8,507 nucleotides of DNA from Desulfocicer vacuolatum DSM 3385 (GCA_945870015.1 CAMBQS010000136.1:1-8507), one strand, 5' to 3'; positions 1 through 5,456 are shown, counted from the first letter of the stretch. A program made the numbers and translations. Notes: generated from the sequence alone by a model not told the origin.

Positions 1-232
1 CGAAGGTCTTTCTGTTCTTACAGCATGGGCTGCAGGAAAGTTTGCCGGAGATGATGTCGGAGCGTTTGTGAAAAAATGCGGTATTATGGATAAGGTGAAA
101 CACAAGGAATTGATCATCCCCGGTTATGCGGCTGCAATCGCCGGAGATATTGAAGAAGAGCTGCCTGGCTGGAAAATTACGGTTGGTCCACGCGAAGCCG
201 CTCATATTCCGGCCTTTTTGAAAACAAAATAA
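1..232 (+). CDS. acsC: Corrinoid iron-sulfur protein large subunit (acetyl-CoA decarbonylase/synthase gamma subunit), C-terminal end only
   Basis: Partial gene: the left edge cuts it, codons read from base 2, and 76 residues remain before TAA at 230-232. The visible segment includes EGLSVLTAWAAGKF, KELIIPGYAA, EEELPGWKITVGPREA and a short IPAFLKTK end. This matches, from memory, the end of the AcsC/CdhE family, where the LIIPG and EELPGW-x-VGPREA stretches are highly conserved. In the family the protein carries an N-terminal [4Fe-4S] cluster and, with AcsD, a corrinoid that takes the methyl group from methyl-tetrahydrofolate and delivers it to acetyl-CoA synthase in the cytoplasm. Only the C-terminus is visible, so cluster-binding residues cannot be checked. 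acsE, its direct methyl donor enzyme, lies 150 bases downstream on the same strand, which strongly supports the call. A perfect hairpin follows the stop. Confidence 0.9.
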   Translation, partial: EGLSVLTAWAAGKFAGDDVGAFVKKCGIMDKVKHKELIIPGYAAAIAGDIEEELPGWKITVGPREAAHIPAFLKTK

Positions 233-251
233 GGATTGTGTTTTGAATCAA

Positions 252-274
252 AGGCGGACAATATTTGTCCGCCT
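252..274 (+). terminator. Perfect hairpin after acsC, possible weak terminator or 3' end stabiliser
   Basis: AGGCGGACAA (252-261) pairs perfectly with TTGTCCGCCT (265-274) around a 3-base loop: 10 base pairs with a GC-rich base, 20 bases after the acsC stop. The following sequence (GCTTCATTTG) is not a good U-tract, so this may act as a transcript 3' end or partial terminator rather than a strong intrinsic terminator. ATTTGTCCGC, which contains part of the right arm, recurs at 280-289, so the left arm has a second possible partner. Confidence 0.6.
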
Positions 275-309
275 GCTTCATTTGTCCGCTGCCAGATTTA
301 TATAAAGTA

Positions 310-338
310 TTGATTGTAGAAGAAATATGGAATAAAAT
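310..338 (+). promoter_or_regulatory. Sigma70-like promoter for acsE
   Basis: TTGATT (310-315, 4 of 6 against TTGACA) and TAAAAT (333-338, 5 of 6 against TATAAT) are separated by the ideal 17 bases in AT-rich DNA between the acsC hairpin and acsE. A start near 345 would give a leader of about 38 bases ending in the strong Shine-Dalgarno GGGAGG (373-378) before ATG 383. Judged by eye only. The case is strengthened because acsE is bounded by a hairpin upstream and a terminator downstream. Confidence 0.5.
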
Positions 339-382
339 TTTACTTACAATAAGCAGCAGGTCAATTTAAAAAGGGAGGAAGT

Positions 383-1273
383 ATGTATCTAATTGGTGAA
401 AGTTTAAATGTTATATCAAAAAAAATCGGCCGGGCATTTAAGGAACGTGACCCAAAGCCGATTCAGGAAGAGGCCCTTTTTCAGAAAGCACAGGGCATGG
501 ATTATATAGACATCAATCTTGGTCCGGCAAAAAAAGATGGCCATGAACTGATGCCTTGGGTTGTTCAGACTGTCCAGGAAGTTGTGTCGGATATTCCTCT
601 TGTTCTGGATACATCGAATATCGATGCCATAGAAGCCGCCCTGAAAGTCATAAAGGATACAAACTATCCGCATATCATCAACTCAATCATGGCTCGCCCT
701 GAGAGATATCAGAAAATGCTTCCTCTGGCAGCAAAGTACAATGTTGATTTCATTGCCTTGATGTGGGGACCGGATGGATTGCCCCGGGACGAAAATGAAA
801 GAGCGTCCCTTGCAGTGGAACTTATCTATGCTGCAAATGAAGCGGGTATAGAAAACGACAGGATCTGGGTGGATGGAATTGTTACCCCGGTAAACATTCA
901 GCAGCCGCAACTGATCAGCCTGATGAATTTCCAGGCAATGATTCAGGACATCGCTCCCGGTGCAAAGAGTACCTGTGGTCTTTCCAACATCTCCAATGGG
1001 CCGCCGGATCATCTTCGCCCGATTCTCAACCAGACTTATATGATCATGCTTGAATATTATGGCATGTACTCTGTTATTTCAGATCCCCTGGATGTAAAAC
1101 TGACGGATATCGCAAAAGGCAATCGTCAGGATATCGTTGATGTAGTTATCGCTACAATGGGAGGAAATGCTCCTGATTTGGGTAGTATTTCGAAAGAGAT
1201 GCAGGATTATGTGAAAACCGTTCAGGTTATCATGGGTGAGAAATTGTATTCAGATTCATGGCTTGAAGTCTAA
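383..1273 (+). CDS. acsE: 5-methyltetrahydrofolate:corrinoid iron-sulfur protein methyltransferase
   Basis: A 296-residue cytoplasmic TIM-barrel (pterin-binding family) methyltransferase of the Wood-Ljungdahl pathway. It transfers the methyl group between methyl-tetrahydrofolate and the cobalt of the AcsCD corrinoid protein. The N-terminus MYLIGESLN and the YIDINLGPAK segment fit the family. Residues matching those described for the Moorella enzyme are present: D76 in LDTSN, N100 in HIINSIMA, D164 in WVDGIVTPVN and N202 in CGLSNISNG. It is longer than the roughly 262-residue Moorella protein; by eye most of the extra length is an insertion at about residues 238-270, before the final VQVIMGEKLYSDSW segment. 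The start is secure: GGGAGG at 373-378 lies 4 bases before ATG. It follows acsC, its partner substrate, but appears to be transcribed alone from a promoter at 310-338 to a terminator at 1284-1326. Confidence 0.93.
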   Translation: MYLIGESLNVISKKIGRAFKERDPKPIQEEALFQKAQGMDYIDINLGPAKKDGHELMPWVVQTVQEVVSDIPLVLDTSNIDAIEAALKVIKDTNYPHIINSIMARPERYQKMLPLAAKYNVDFIALMWGPDGLPRDENERASLAVELIYAANEAGIENDRIWVDGIVTPVNIQQPQLISLMNFQAMIQDIAPGAKSTCGLSNISNGPPDHLRPILNQTYMIMLEYYGMYSVISDPLDVKLTDIAKGNRQDIVDVVIATMGGNAPDLGSISKEMQDYVKTVQVIMGEKLYSDSWLEV

Positions 1274-1283
1274 GCAAGTTTTT

Positions 1284-1326
1284 GGGCAGGTCTTATAACC
1301 CTTTATGCAGTGAGACCTGCCCTTTT
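1284..1326 (+). terminator. Intrinsic terminator of acsE
   Basis: GGGCAGGTCT (1284-1293) pairs perfectly with AGACCTGCCC (1313-1322), a 10-base-pair stem with a 19-base loop, followed immediately by TTTTATT. It begins 11 bases after the acsE stop. The GC-rich stem and adjoining U-tract make a convincing rho-independent terminator that separates acsE from the downstream flavoprotein genes. Confidence 0.85.
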
Positions 1327-1407
1327 ATTCCGCAATCACCTCCCGAAGAGTTAATATAAGCAAGGATGTTCTGATCTGTTTATTGGAAGGATTGAGATAT
1401 GAGCTTT

Positions 1408-1445
1408 CCACATTTCTGCTCGACAGGCGATGTCAGAAGTTGTGG
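1408..1445. other. Imperfect long stem-loop in the leader of the FixC-like gene
   Basis: In the gene-free stretch between the acsE terminator and the flavoprotein gene (1327-1558), CCACA (1408-1412) pairs with TGTGG (1441-1445), TTCT (1414-1417) with AGAA (1435-1438), and GACA (1422-1425) with TGTC (1431-1434). The loop is GGCGA and a 4-base bulge lies on the left side. That is 13 base pairs, seen by eye. It is not followed by a T-run, so it is not a terminator. It could be an RNA structure in a long leader, an operator-like element, or chance. No clear sigma70 promoter was found in this stretch. Confidence 0.3.
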
Positions 1446-1558
1446 TTAAATGCAAACAATTTCAATGAATTTCAGCAACCCGTAATTTATCTCTCAGAAA
1501 TATTAAATTCAGAATTCGAAACACGAAATATAGTAACTGGTTTTTCATTCAGGAGCTT

Positions 1559-3226
1559 ATGGAAAACATAGAGAAAAAGAGTAAGATAGAATGTGATGTT
1601 GTGGTGGTTGGCGCAGGTTTCGGAGGGGCGGCAGCCGCAAAAAAATGTGCGGATGCCGGACTCAAAACCATTATGATTGAACGCTCAGAAAAAGTTGGTG
1701 AAAAAATTATTTCCGGCCTGACCATCCCTTTTCACGGTTTTCTGTTTGGGCCGGAGTTTATCCGGGATGGAAATCCGCCCATTGAAAGACCGGTTGATGG
1801 GATCATCAATTATATCATCAAGGACATTGAAAAAAATGATATTGATATTGATGACTCATTGAAGGTTCCAAAGCCTTTTTCACCCATATTTTCAGTTGGA
1901 TATAATGCCTTTTGCAAAGCATTTTGTGAGTGGGAAGTACAGCAGGCAATTGAATCCGGAGTTGAACTGCGGACCAAAACCACGGTTGTTGATGTTATCC
2001 GTGTCAATGACCATATTTGCGGGGTGATAACGGAAAATAATGAACACATAGGGTCAAAAATTGTCATTGATGCGGAGGGATCGCATGGGCTTCTGGCAAT
2101 CAAGGCCGGTGTCAGAGAGAAATATCCTCCGGATGTGATCTCGCTGGCGGATGTCTATGTATATGATATGGACAAAAGAGATATTGACCGGATATTTGGT
2201 TTTTCTCTTAAGTTTTGTTGGGGTTGGGATGAACAGAAAATTGCTCCGCCGCTGGGACATGGGAATGGTTTGATGGTATGGCCGTACAGTGACAGCCTGC
2301 ATCTTATGCAGGATCAGTGTCTCCGGAATGATGACGGCCCGGTGTATAATCTGGTCGGCGCATTAAAGGGATATCATGAAAAAATTACCAAAAACCTGCC
2401 CTGGTGGAGGGATGAGATAGAACCAAAAGCAAAACTCAGAGCGCGGATGTGGGATGGTTTTGAAATTTTTGTAGGGCTGGACGAGCGATTGAGAAAAATG
2501 CCGAATTTTACAGATGGCATGCTGCTGATCGGTGATGCAGCGGGTCTTGAAAATACCGAATTGTGTGACGGGGTACCCACAGCGTGGTTTTCGGCTGAGA
2601 TTGCAGCAGATGTCGCAATTGAAGCCATTGCACATCATAACACTTCTGCATCATTTTTGAAGCGGTATGATGATCGCATTAAGGCGCATCCGATTATTCA
2701 ATGGGCGATAACATCCACCAATCGATATAATCTTCGGTATGCCCAAAAAGAGCATGATGAAAAAAAATTGAAGCAATATATTCATGATGGCTGGGGACTT
2801 GGATTTTGTAAGAATGGAAGCACGGCGCTCATGAAAATTACGCTCTCTTTTATCATGCGAGATCCACAAGTAATCGGAAAATGGATTCGGATGTATCTGA
2901 GATATTATTATTATTGGCATCATCAGCATTATGAGAACACCCTGGTTTTGGAAGGTACTCAAGATAAGCAAAGGGGGATAAGGCTAAAATCATATCTCCG
3001 GTTGATGGATTGGTTATTATTTGTTTTCAGCCCACTTATCCGGCTGCTTGCCGGCTTGCTGGAACCGTTGTCCGGCTTGGCAAATCCCGTAATGAGGTTT
3101 ATTTTTCCGATTTTCGCGCCAGTGTATCTGCGGTTTATCAAAAAATGGGATACAGCTTTGGACCCCCTTTCAAAACGGCTGGTACGTGCGGTTGTTACGT
3201 CAGATCCTACGATCTTTGATGCGTAA
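1559..3226 (+). CDS. FixC / ETF-quinone oxidoreductase-like FAD-dependent oxidoreductase with hydrophobic C-terminal extension
   Basis: A 555-residue flavoprotein of the FixC/geranylgeranyl-reductase branch of FAD oxidoreductases. The dinucleotide-binding motif GAGFGG is at residues 18-23, with acidic E41 ending the second strand (TIMIERS). DAEGSHG (171-177) and LLIGDAAGLENTELCDGVPTA (about 322-342) are the second FAD-binding region. FixC proteins are usually near 430 residues; here about 120 extra residues follow, with an aromatic patch YYYYWHHQHY (449-458) and two hydrophobic stretches (about 483-505 and 508-525) that could anchor it to the membrane. The next gene, 20 bases on, encodes a FixX-like ferredoxin, so the two likely act together as in ETF-quinone oxidoreductase, where flavin and Fe-S parts are fused. 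No fixA/fixB is visible here; the electron donor and acceptor are unknown. ATG 1559 has AGGAG at 1551-1555 with a short 3-base spacer and is the first usual start codon after an in-frame TGA at 1466-1468. A lipid or quinone reductase role remains possible. Confidence 0.8.
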   Translation: MENIEKKSKIECDVVVVGAGFGGAAAAKKCADAGLKTIMIERSEKVGEKIISGLTIPFHGFLFGPEFIRDGNPPIERPVDGIINYIIKDIEKNDIDIDDSLKVPKPFSPIFSVGYNAFCKAFCEWEVQQAIESGVELRTKTTVVDVIRVNDHICGVITENNEHIGSKIVIDAEGSHGLLAIKAGVREKYPPDVISLADVYVYDMDKRDIDRIFGFSLKFCWGWDEQKIAPPLGHGNGLMVWPYSDSLHLMQDQCLRNDDGPVYNLVGALKGYHEKITKNLPWWRDEIEPKAKLRARMWDGFEIFVGLDERLRKMPNFTDGMLLIGDAAGLENTELCDGVPTAWFSAEIAADVAIEAIAHHNTSASFLKRYDDRIKAHPIIQWAITSTNRYNLRYAQKEHDEKKLKQYIHDGWGLGFCKNGSTALMKITLSFIMRDPQVIGKWIRMYLRYYYYWHHQHYENTLVLEGTQDKQRGIRLKSYLRLMDWLLFVFSPLIRLLAGLLEPLSGLANPVMRFIFPIFAPVYLRFIKKWDTALDPLSKRLVRAVVTSDPTIFDA

Positions 3227-3246
3227 TGAAATGAGGAGAGCAGAAA

Positions 3247-3516
3247 ATGGCTAAATCATTTGAAGACATACCGGGTGTGGAATGGGTACCTGGAACCGGT
3301 GAATTCATAAAAGTCAATTCTGAATTGTGTAGTGGGTGCGGAAATTGCGTCAAGGTATGCCTTGGCAGTTGTTATGTCGTAAAAGGAAAAAAAGCGGTAA
3401 TCCAGTCCCTCGACAGGTGCATGGAATGTGGAGCATGCTGGTATGTTTGTGAAAATGAGGCCATTTCATTTTTCTGGCCGAACGGCGGCACAGGATTTAG
3501 AACTCAATGGGGTTAA
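3247..3516 (+). CDS. FixX-like 2[4Fe-4S] ferredoxin, partner of the upstream flavoprotein
   Basis: An 89-residue ferredoxin with two complete CxxCxxCxxxC motifs: C28, C31, C34, C38 and C58, C61, C64, C68, so two [4Fe-4S] clusters are expected. An extra C42 lies four residues after the first motif. Neither motif has the usual proline after the last cysteine (CLG and CEN instead). The end, WPNGGTGFRTQWG, recalls the P-x-GG-x-G tail, known from memory, of FixX and of the ferredoxin domain of ETF-quinone oxidoreductases. That, plus its position 20 bases after the FixC-like gene, suggests it is the electron-relay subunit of that protein. The start has GAGGAG at 3233-3238 with an 8-base spacer. Its TAA (3514-3516) overlaps the tatD stop on the other strand. 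It could instead be a free bacterial ferredoxin, but the tail and the neighbour argue for a dedicated partner. Confidence 0.85.
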   Translation: MAKSFEDIPGVEWVPGTGEFIKVNSELCSGCGNCVKVCLGSCYVVKGKKAVIQSLDRCMECGACWYVCENEAISFFWPNGGTGFRTQWG

Positions 3517-4304
3517 AATTCAGAGGGTTGGATTTTAAATAATCGGCAGGTGTTATTCCATACAGTCTCTGCCAGTTTTTCCGGGTTTTGTTCCAGGATT
3601 TCCGATAGCTTTAAAAAGGTTGAGCGTACAAACGCCGGTTCGTTTCGATGGATTTTATTTTTTTCCGGAGCAGGGGTGAGATAGGGAGCATCGGTTTCGA
3701 TGAGAAGCCTGTCCACAGGAATGAATTTTACAAGTTCTCGAAGATCCGCTCCACGGGTCTTGATGGTAATGATTCCGGTTATTCCGATATATAGTCCCAG
3801 ATCAATATAAGCCATTAATTCCTTTTTGCTGCCGCTGAAACAGTGAACTACACCTGTTCTGTTCTGGTGGCAGGTTTTTTGAATCAACTGCAGGAAACGG
3901 CCGTTGCTATCCCTTTCATGAAAGATCAGGGGAAGCTTCAGTTCATCCGCTATTTCCAGTTGACGGACAAACCATTTTTCCTGAATTTTTTGAGGAGAGA
4001 ACATCCGATTAAAGTCAAGACCGATTTCACCCCAGGCTTTTACTTTCGGGTTACCGGCTATTTCTCTGAGGGTTTTCATATCAGCTTCAGAACAAGAGGA
4101 GGCATCATGCGGATGCACTCCGACGGAAGCAAACAGACCATGATTGTTTTCAGCCAAGCTTACCGCTTTTCTAACCATCTTCAGTGTAATGCCTGCGATC
4201 ATCATTCCTTTTACTCCGGCATTGCCCGCCCGTTTCAAAACGTCGGCAAAATCCGGATCGAATATTTTGTCATCAATATGGCAGTGGCTGTCAAACAGTT
4301 TCAT
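3513..4304 (-). CDS. tatD: TatD-family metal-dependent deoxyribonuclease
   Basis: A 263-residue TatD-type hydrolase (metal-dependent TIM barrel of the amidohydrolase superfamily), expected to be a cytoplasmic Mg-dependent 3'-5' DNA exonuclease, possibly in DNA repair or quality control. Expected metal and catalytic residues are present: H7 and H9 in HCHID, E93 in GEIGLD, H129 in IFHERD, H154 in VVHCFSG and D205 in IETDAPYLTP. Length is typical. The reading frame extends upstream to 4349, but the ATG at 4302-4304 is chosen because the protein then begins MKLFDSHCHID as in the family, and AAAGGA (4312-4317 on the minus strand) lies 7 bases before it. It stands alone on this strand, divergent from nfnA and convergent with the ferredoxin gene; its TAA (3515-3513) shares bases with the ferredoxin stop. 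No functional tie to the neighbours is evident. The exact biological substrate of such proteins is often uncertain. Confidence 0.92.
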   Translation of the reverse strand: MKLFDSHCHIDDKIFDPDFADVLKRAGNAGVKGMMIAGITLKMVRKAVSLAENNHGLFASVGVHPHDASSCSEADMKTLREIAGNPKVKAWGEIGLDFNRMFSPQKIQEKWFVRQLEIADELKLPLIFHERDSNGRFLQLIQKTCHQNRTGVVHCFSGSKKELMAYIDLGLYIGITGIITIKTRGADLRELVKFIPVDRLLIETDAPYLTPAPEKNKIHRNEPAFVRSTFLKLSEILEQNPEKLAETVWNNTCRLFKIQPSEF

Positions 4305-4347
4305 AAAAGAGTCCTTTGTAAAGCATTTTGAATGAACGCCATTTATC

Positions 4348-4369
4348 ATTGAATTATTGTGAATTCAAT
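4348..4369. repeat. Inverted repeat, possible operator in front of tatD
   Basis: ATTGAATT (4348-4355) and AATTCAAT (4362-4369) form a perfect 8-base inverted repeat with a 6-base centre (ATTGTG). Its right arm overlaps the predicted tatD -10 box (4367-4372, minus strand) and the repeat covers the likely transcription start, the position expected for a repressor site. The match to any named regulator is not established, and AT-rich inverted repeats arise easily by chance. Confidence 0.35.
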
Positions 4370-4396
4370 ATATTTTGATTTTTGATTACGAATCAA
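4367..4396 (-). promoter_or_regulatory. Sigma70-like promoter for tatD
   Basis: On the minus strand, TTGATT (4396-4391) and TATATT (4372-4367, 5 of 6 against TATAAT) are separated by 18 bases. Transcription would start near 4360 and give a leader of about 55 bases with the AAAGGA Shine-Dalgarno. The -35 box is the right arm of a small inverted repeat (TTGATT ACG AATCAA, 4382-4396). Judged by eye. Confidence 0.4.
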
Positions 4397-4471
4397 TGTT
4401 CAATAGAGAATTACAAGTGAACTGAGTTTTGCGCTTGATTTTATGAGGAGCATGAAGTAGCCTTAGTGTTT

Positions 4472-4485
4472 CATAAATTTTGCAA
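4472..4485 (+). repeat. 14-base direct repeat, copy 1 (before nfnA)
   Basis: CATAAATTTTGCAA here recurs exactly at 5383-5396. Copy 1 begins 76 bases before the nfnA ATG; copy 2 begins 74 bases before the nfnB ATG. The near-equal distance suggests a shared promoter or regulatory element. In this copy the 3' part also belongs to a perfect 12-base palindrome, ATTTTGCAAAAT (4477-4488), which copy 2 lacks. Confidence 0.6.
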
Positions 4486-4506
4486 AATGATCCCAAAAGG
4501 TATATT
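4480..4506 (+). promoter_or_regulatory. Candidate promoter for the nfnA-nfnB-thiD unit
   Basis: TTGCAA (4480-4485, 4 of 6 against TTGACA) inside the repeated element is followed after 15 bases by TATATT (4501-4506, 5 of 6). The spacer is shorter than ideal, so confidence is modest. The AT-rich CATAAATT part upstream could act as an UP element. Transcription would start near 4513, giving a leader of about 35 bases that carries AGGAGG at 4536-4541. Confidence 0.35.
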
Positions 4507-4535
4507 GAAATAAGGAGTTTACTGATTTTTTGATC

Positions 4536-4541
4536 AGGAGG
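4536..4541 (+). promoter_or_regulatory. Ribosome binding site that fixes the nfnA start
   Basis: A consensus AGGAGG lies 6 bases before ATG 4548. An in-frame TTG at 4530 would place this site inside the coding sequence, so the ATG is the true start. A weak hairpin, CTGAT (4522-4526) with ATCAG (4533-4537), touches the first bases of the site. Confidence 0.8.
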
Positions 4542-4547
4542 TACAAC

Positions 4548-5387
4548 ATGTTTACAATCGTAAAAAGAGAAGAAATGGCTAATGGAACAGTGGTTCTGAA
4601 TGAGATTGAGGCGCCACTGATTGCAAAAAAGGCGAAGCCTGGGCAGTTTGTTATTTTAAAAGCCACAGAAACCGGAGAAAGAATACCGCTTACCATGGCG
4701 GATACTGATCCGGACAAGGGTACGATCACCATTATTTATATGGTAGTCGGCAAATCCACAGCGTTGTTCAAGTCCCTCAAGGAGGGGGATGGATATCTGG
4801 ATGTCATCGGTCCACTTGGTAAGCCCACCCACCTGGAAAATTTAGGGAATGTTGTGTGCGTCGGGGGAGGAACCGGAGTAGCTGTTTTGCACCCCATCAC
4901 CCGGGGATTAAAACAGGCCGGCAATAATGTGATCAGTATTATCGGTGCACGAAATAAAGGGCTGTTGATTCTGGAAGAACAGATGAAGGCGGCTTCTCAC
5001 AAGCTTCATGTTTGCACAGATGATGGCTCATATGGTCATCATGGCTTTGTTACCGATGTATTGAAAGATGTTCTGAGCAAAAATGATATCAAGCTGGTTG
5101 TCGGGATTGGGCCGGTTCCCATGATGAAGTTTGTATGTAAAATGACAAAAGATTTTAATGTAAAAACGCTCGTCAGTTTGAATCCGATTATGATTGATGG
5201 CACAGGGATGTGTGGCGGATGCCGTGTATCAATCGGCGGCAAAACCCAGTTTGCTTGTGTTGATGGTCCGGAGTTTGACGGTCATCAGGTTGATTTTGAC
5301 GAACTGATGCTTCGTCTTCAGGCATACACGGAAGATGAAAAATCAAGCCATGATGAATATTGCAATCTGAAAAAGGAACAAGCATAA
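4548..5387 (+). CDS. nfnA: NfnA: ferredoxin-NADP+ reductase alpha-type subunit of electron-bifurcating transhydrogenase
   Basis: A 279-residue protein of the PyrK/SudB-like ferredoxin reductase family. With NfnB it would form NADH-dependent reduced ferredoxin:NADP+ oxidoreductase, a cytoplasmic flavin-based electron-bifurcating enzyme coupling NADPH to NAD+ and ferredoxin. An N-terminal FAD-binding barrel carries R45-IPLT and the YMVVGKST region. The nucleotide-binding domain starts with CVGGGTGVA (104-112) and includes CTDDGSYG (156-163) and GIGPVPMM (186-193). The C-terminal [2Fe-2S] site shows D217, C222, C225 and C237 (MIDGTGMCGGC and FACVDG); the Asp plus three Cys pattern is what I recall from Nfn structures. 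ATG 4548 is fixed by AGGAGG six bases upstream. nfnB follows after 69 bases. Alternatives are the NADPH-dependent sulfide dehydrogenase SudB or the small partner of a glutamate-synthase-like protein; these share the fold and cannot be separated by sequence alone. Pairing with Wood-Ljungdahl genes favours Nfn. Confidence 0.87.
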   Translation: MFTIVKREEMANGTVVLNEIEAPLIAKKAKPGQFVILKATETGERIPLTMADTDPDKGTITIIYMVVGKSTALFKSLKEGDGYLDVIGPLGKPTHLENLGNVVCVGGGTGVAVLHPITRGLKQAGNNVISIIGARNKGLLILEEQMKAASHKLHVCTDDGSYGHHGFVTDVLKDVLSKNDIKLVVGIGPVPMMKFVCKMTKDFNVKTLVSLNPIMIDGTGMCGGCRVSIGGKTQFACVDGPEFDGHQVDFDELMLRLQAYTEDEKSSHDEYCNLKKEQA

Positions 5388-5396
5388 ATTTTGCAA
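5383..5396 (+). repeat. 14-base direct repeat, copy 2 (across the nfnA stop, before nfnB)
   Basis: Exact copy of CATAAATTTTGCAA (4472-4485). It includes the nfnA stop codon TAA (5385-5387), so part of it is coding. It starts 74 bases before the nfnB ATG, two bases from the matching distance in front of nfnA. Confidence 0.6.
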
Positions 5397-5418
5397 TAGC
5401 AACATTCAATAGTAAAAT
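5391..5418 (+). promoter_or_regulatory. Candidate internal promoter for nfnB-thiD
   Basis: TTGCAA (5391-5396), the end of the repeated element, is followed after 16 bases by TAAAAT (5413-5418, 5 of 6 against TATAAT). This would let nfnB and thiD be transcribed apart from nfnA, with a start near 5425. The same TTGCAA lies at the matching place before nfnA. Judged by eye. Confidence 0.4.
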
Positions 5419-5431
5419 CTATCAATAGATT
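5416..5431. repeat. Short inverted repeat between nfnA and nfnB
   Basis: AATCTAT (5416-5422) and ATAGATT (5425-5431) form a perfect 7-base inverted repeat with a 2-base centre. It sits from the candidate -10 box to the expected transcription start, where an operator could lie. AT-rich and short, so chance cannot be excluded; a 2-base loop makes an RNA hairpin less likely than a DNA site. Confidence 0.3.
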
Positions 5432-5438
5432 ATCCACA
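5430..5438 (+). promoter_or_regulatory. Perfect consensus DnaA box
   Basis: TTATCCACA matches the strongest E. coli DnaA box sequence exactly, in the short gap before nfnB. It is single, with no cluster of similar boxes or AT-rich unwinding region nearby, so it is not an origin. It may be a lone DnaA site or chance. Confidence 0.3.
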
Positions 5439-5456
5439 TATCATACGGAGGATATA

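Noticed and set aside
1383..1571. Open frame of 62 codons in the leader of the flavoprotein gene
   Set aside because: It begins at TTG without a Shine-Dalgarno, overlaps the start of the real gene, and its product shows no recognisable motif; it also runs through the stem-loop at 1408-1445.
3843..4331. 162-codon plus-strand open frame opposite tatD
   Set aside because: It lies opposite the TatD catalytic motifs, has no ribosome binding site worth noting and no recognisable domain.
4382..4396. FNR/CRP-type site TTGAT...ATCAA
   Set aside because: The half-sites are separated by 5 bases, not the 4 of the FNR consensus, so the spacing is wrong; kept only as a small inverted repeat.
4530..4547. 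TTG start that would extend nfnA by six residues
   Set aside because: It would place the consensus AGGAGG inside the coding sequence; ATG 4548 has ideal spacing and gives the family-like N-terminus.
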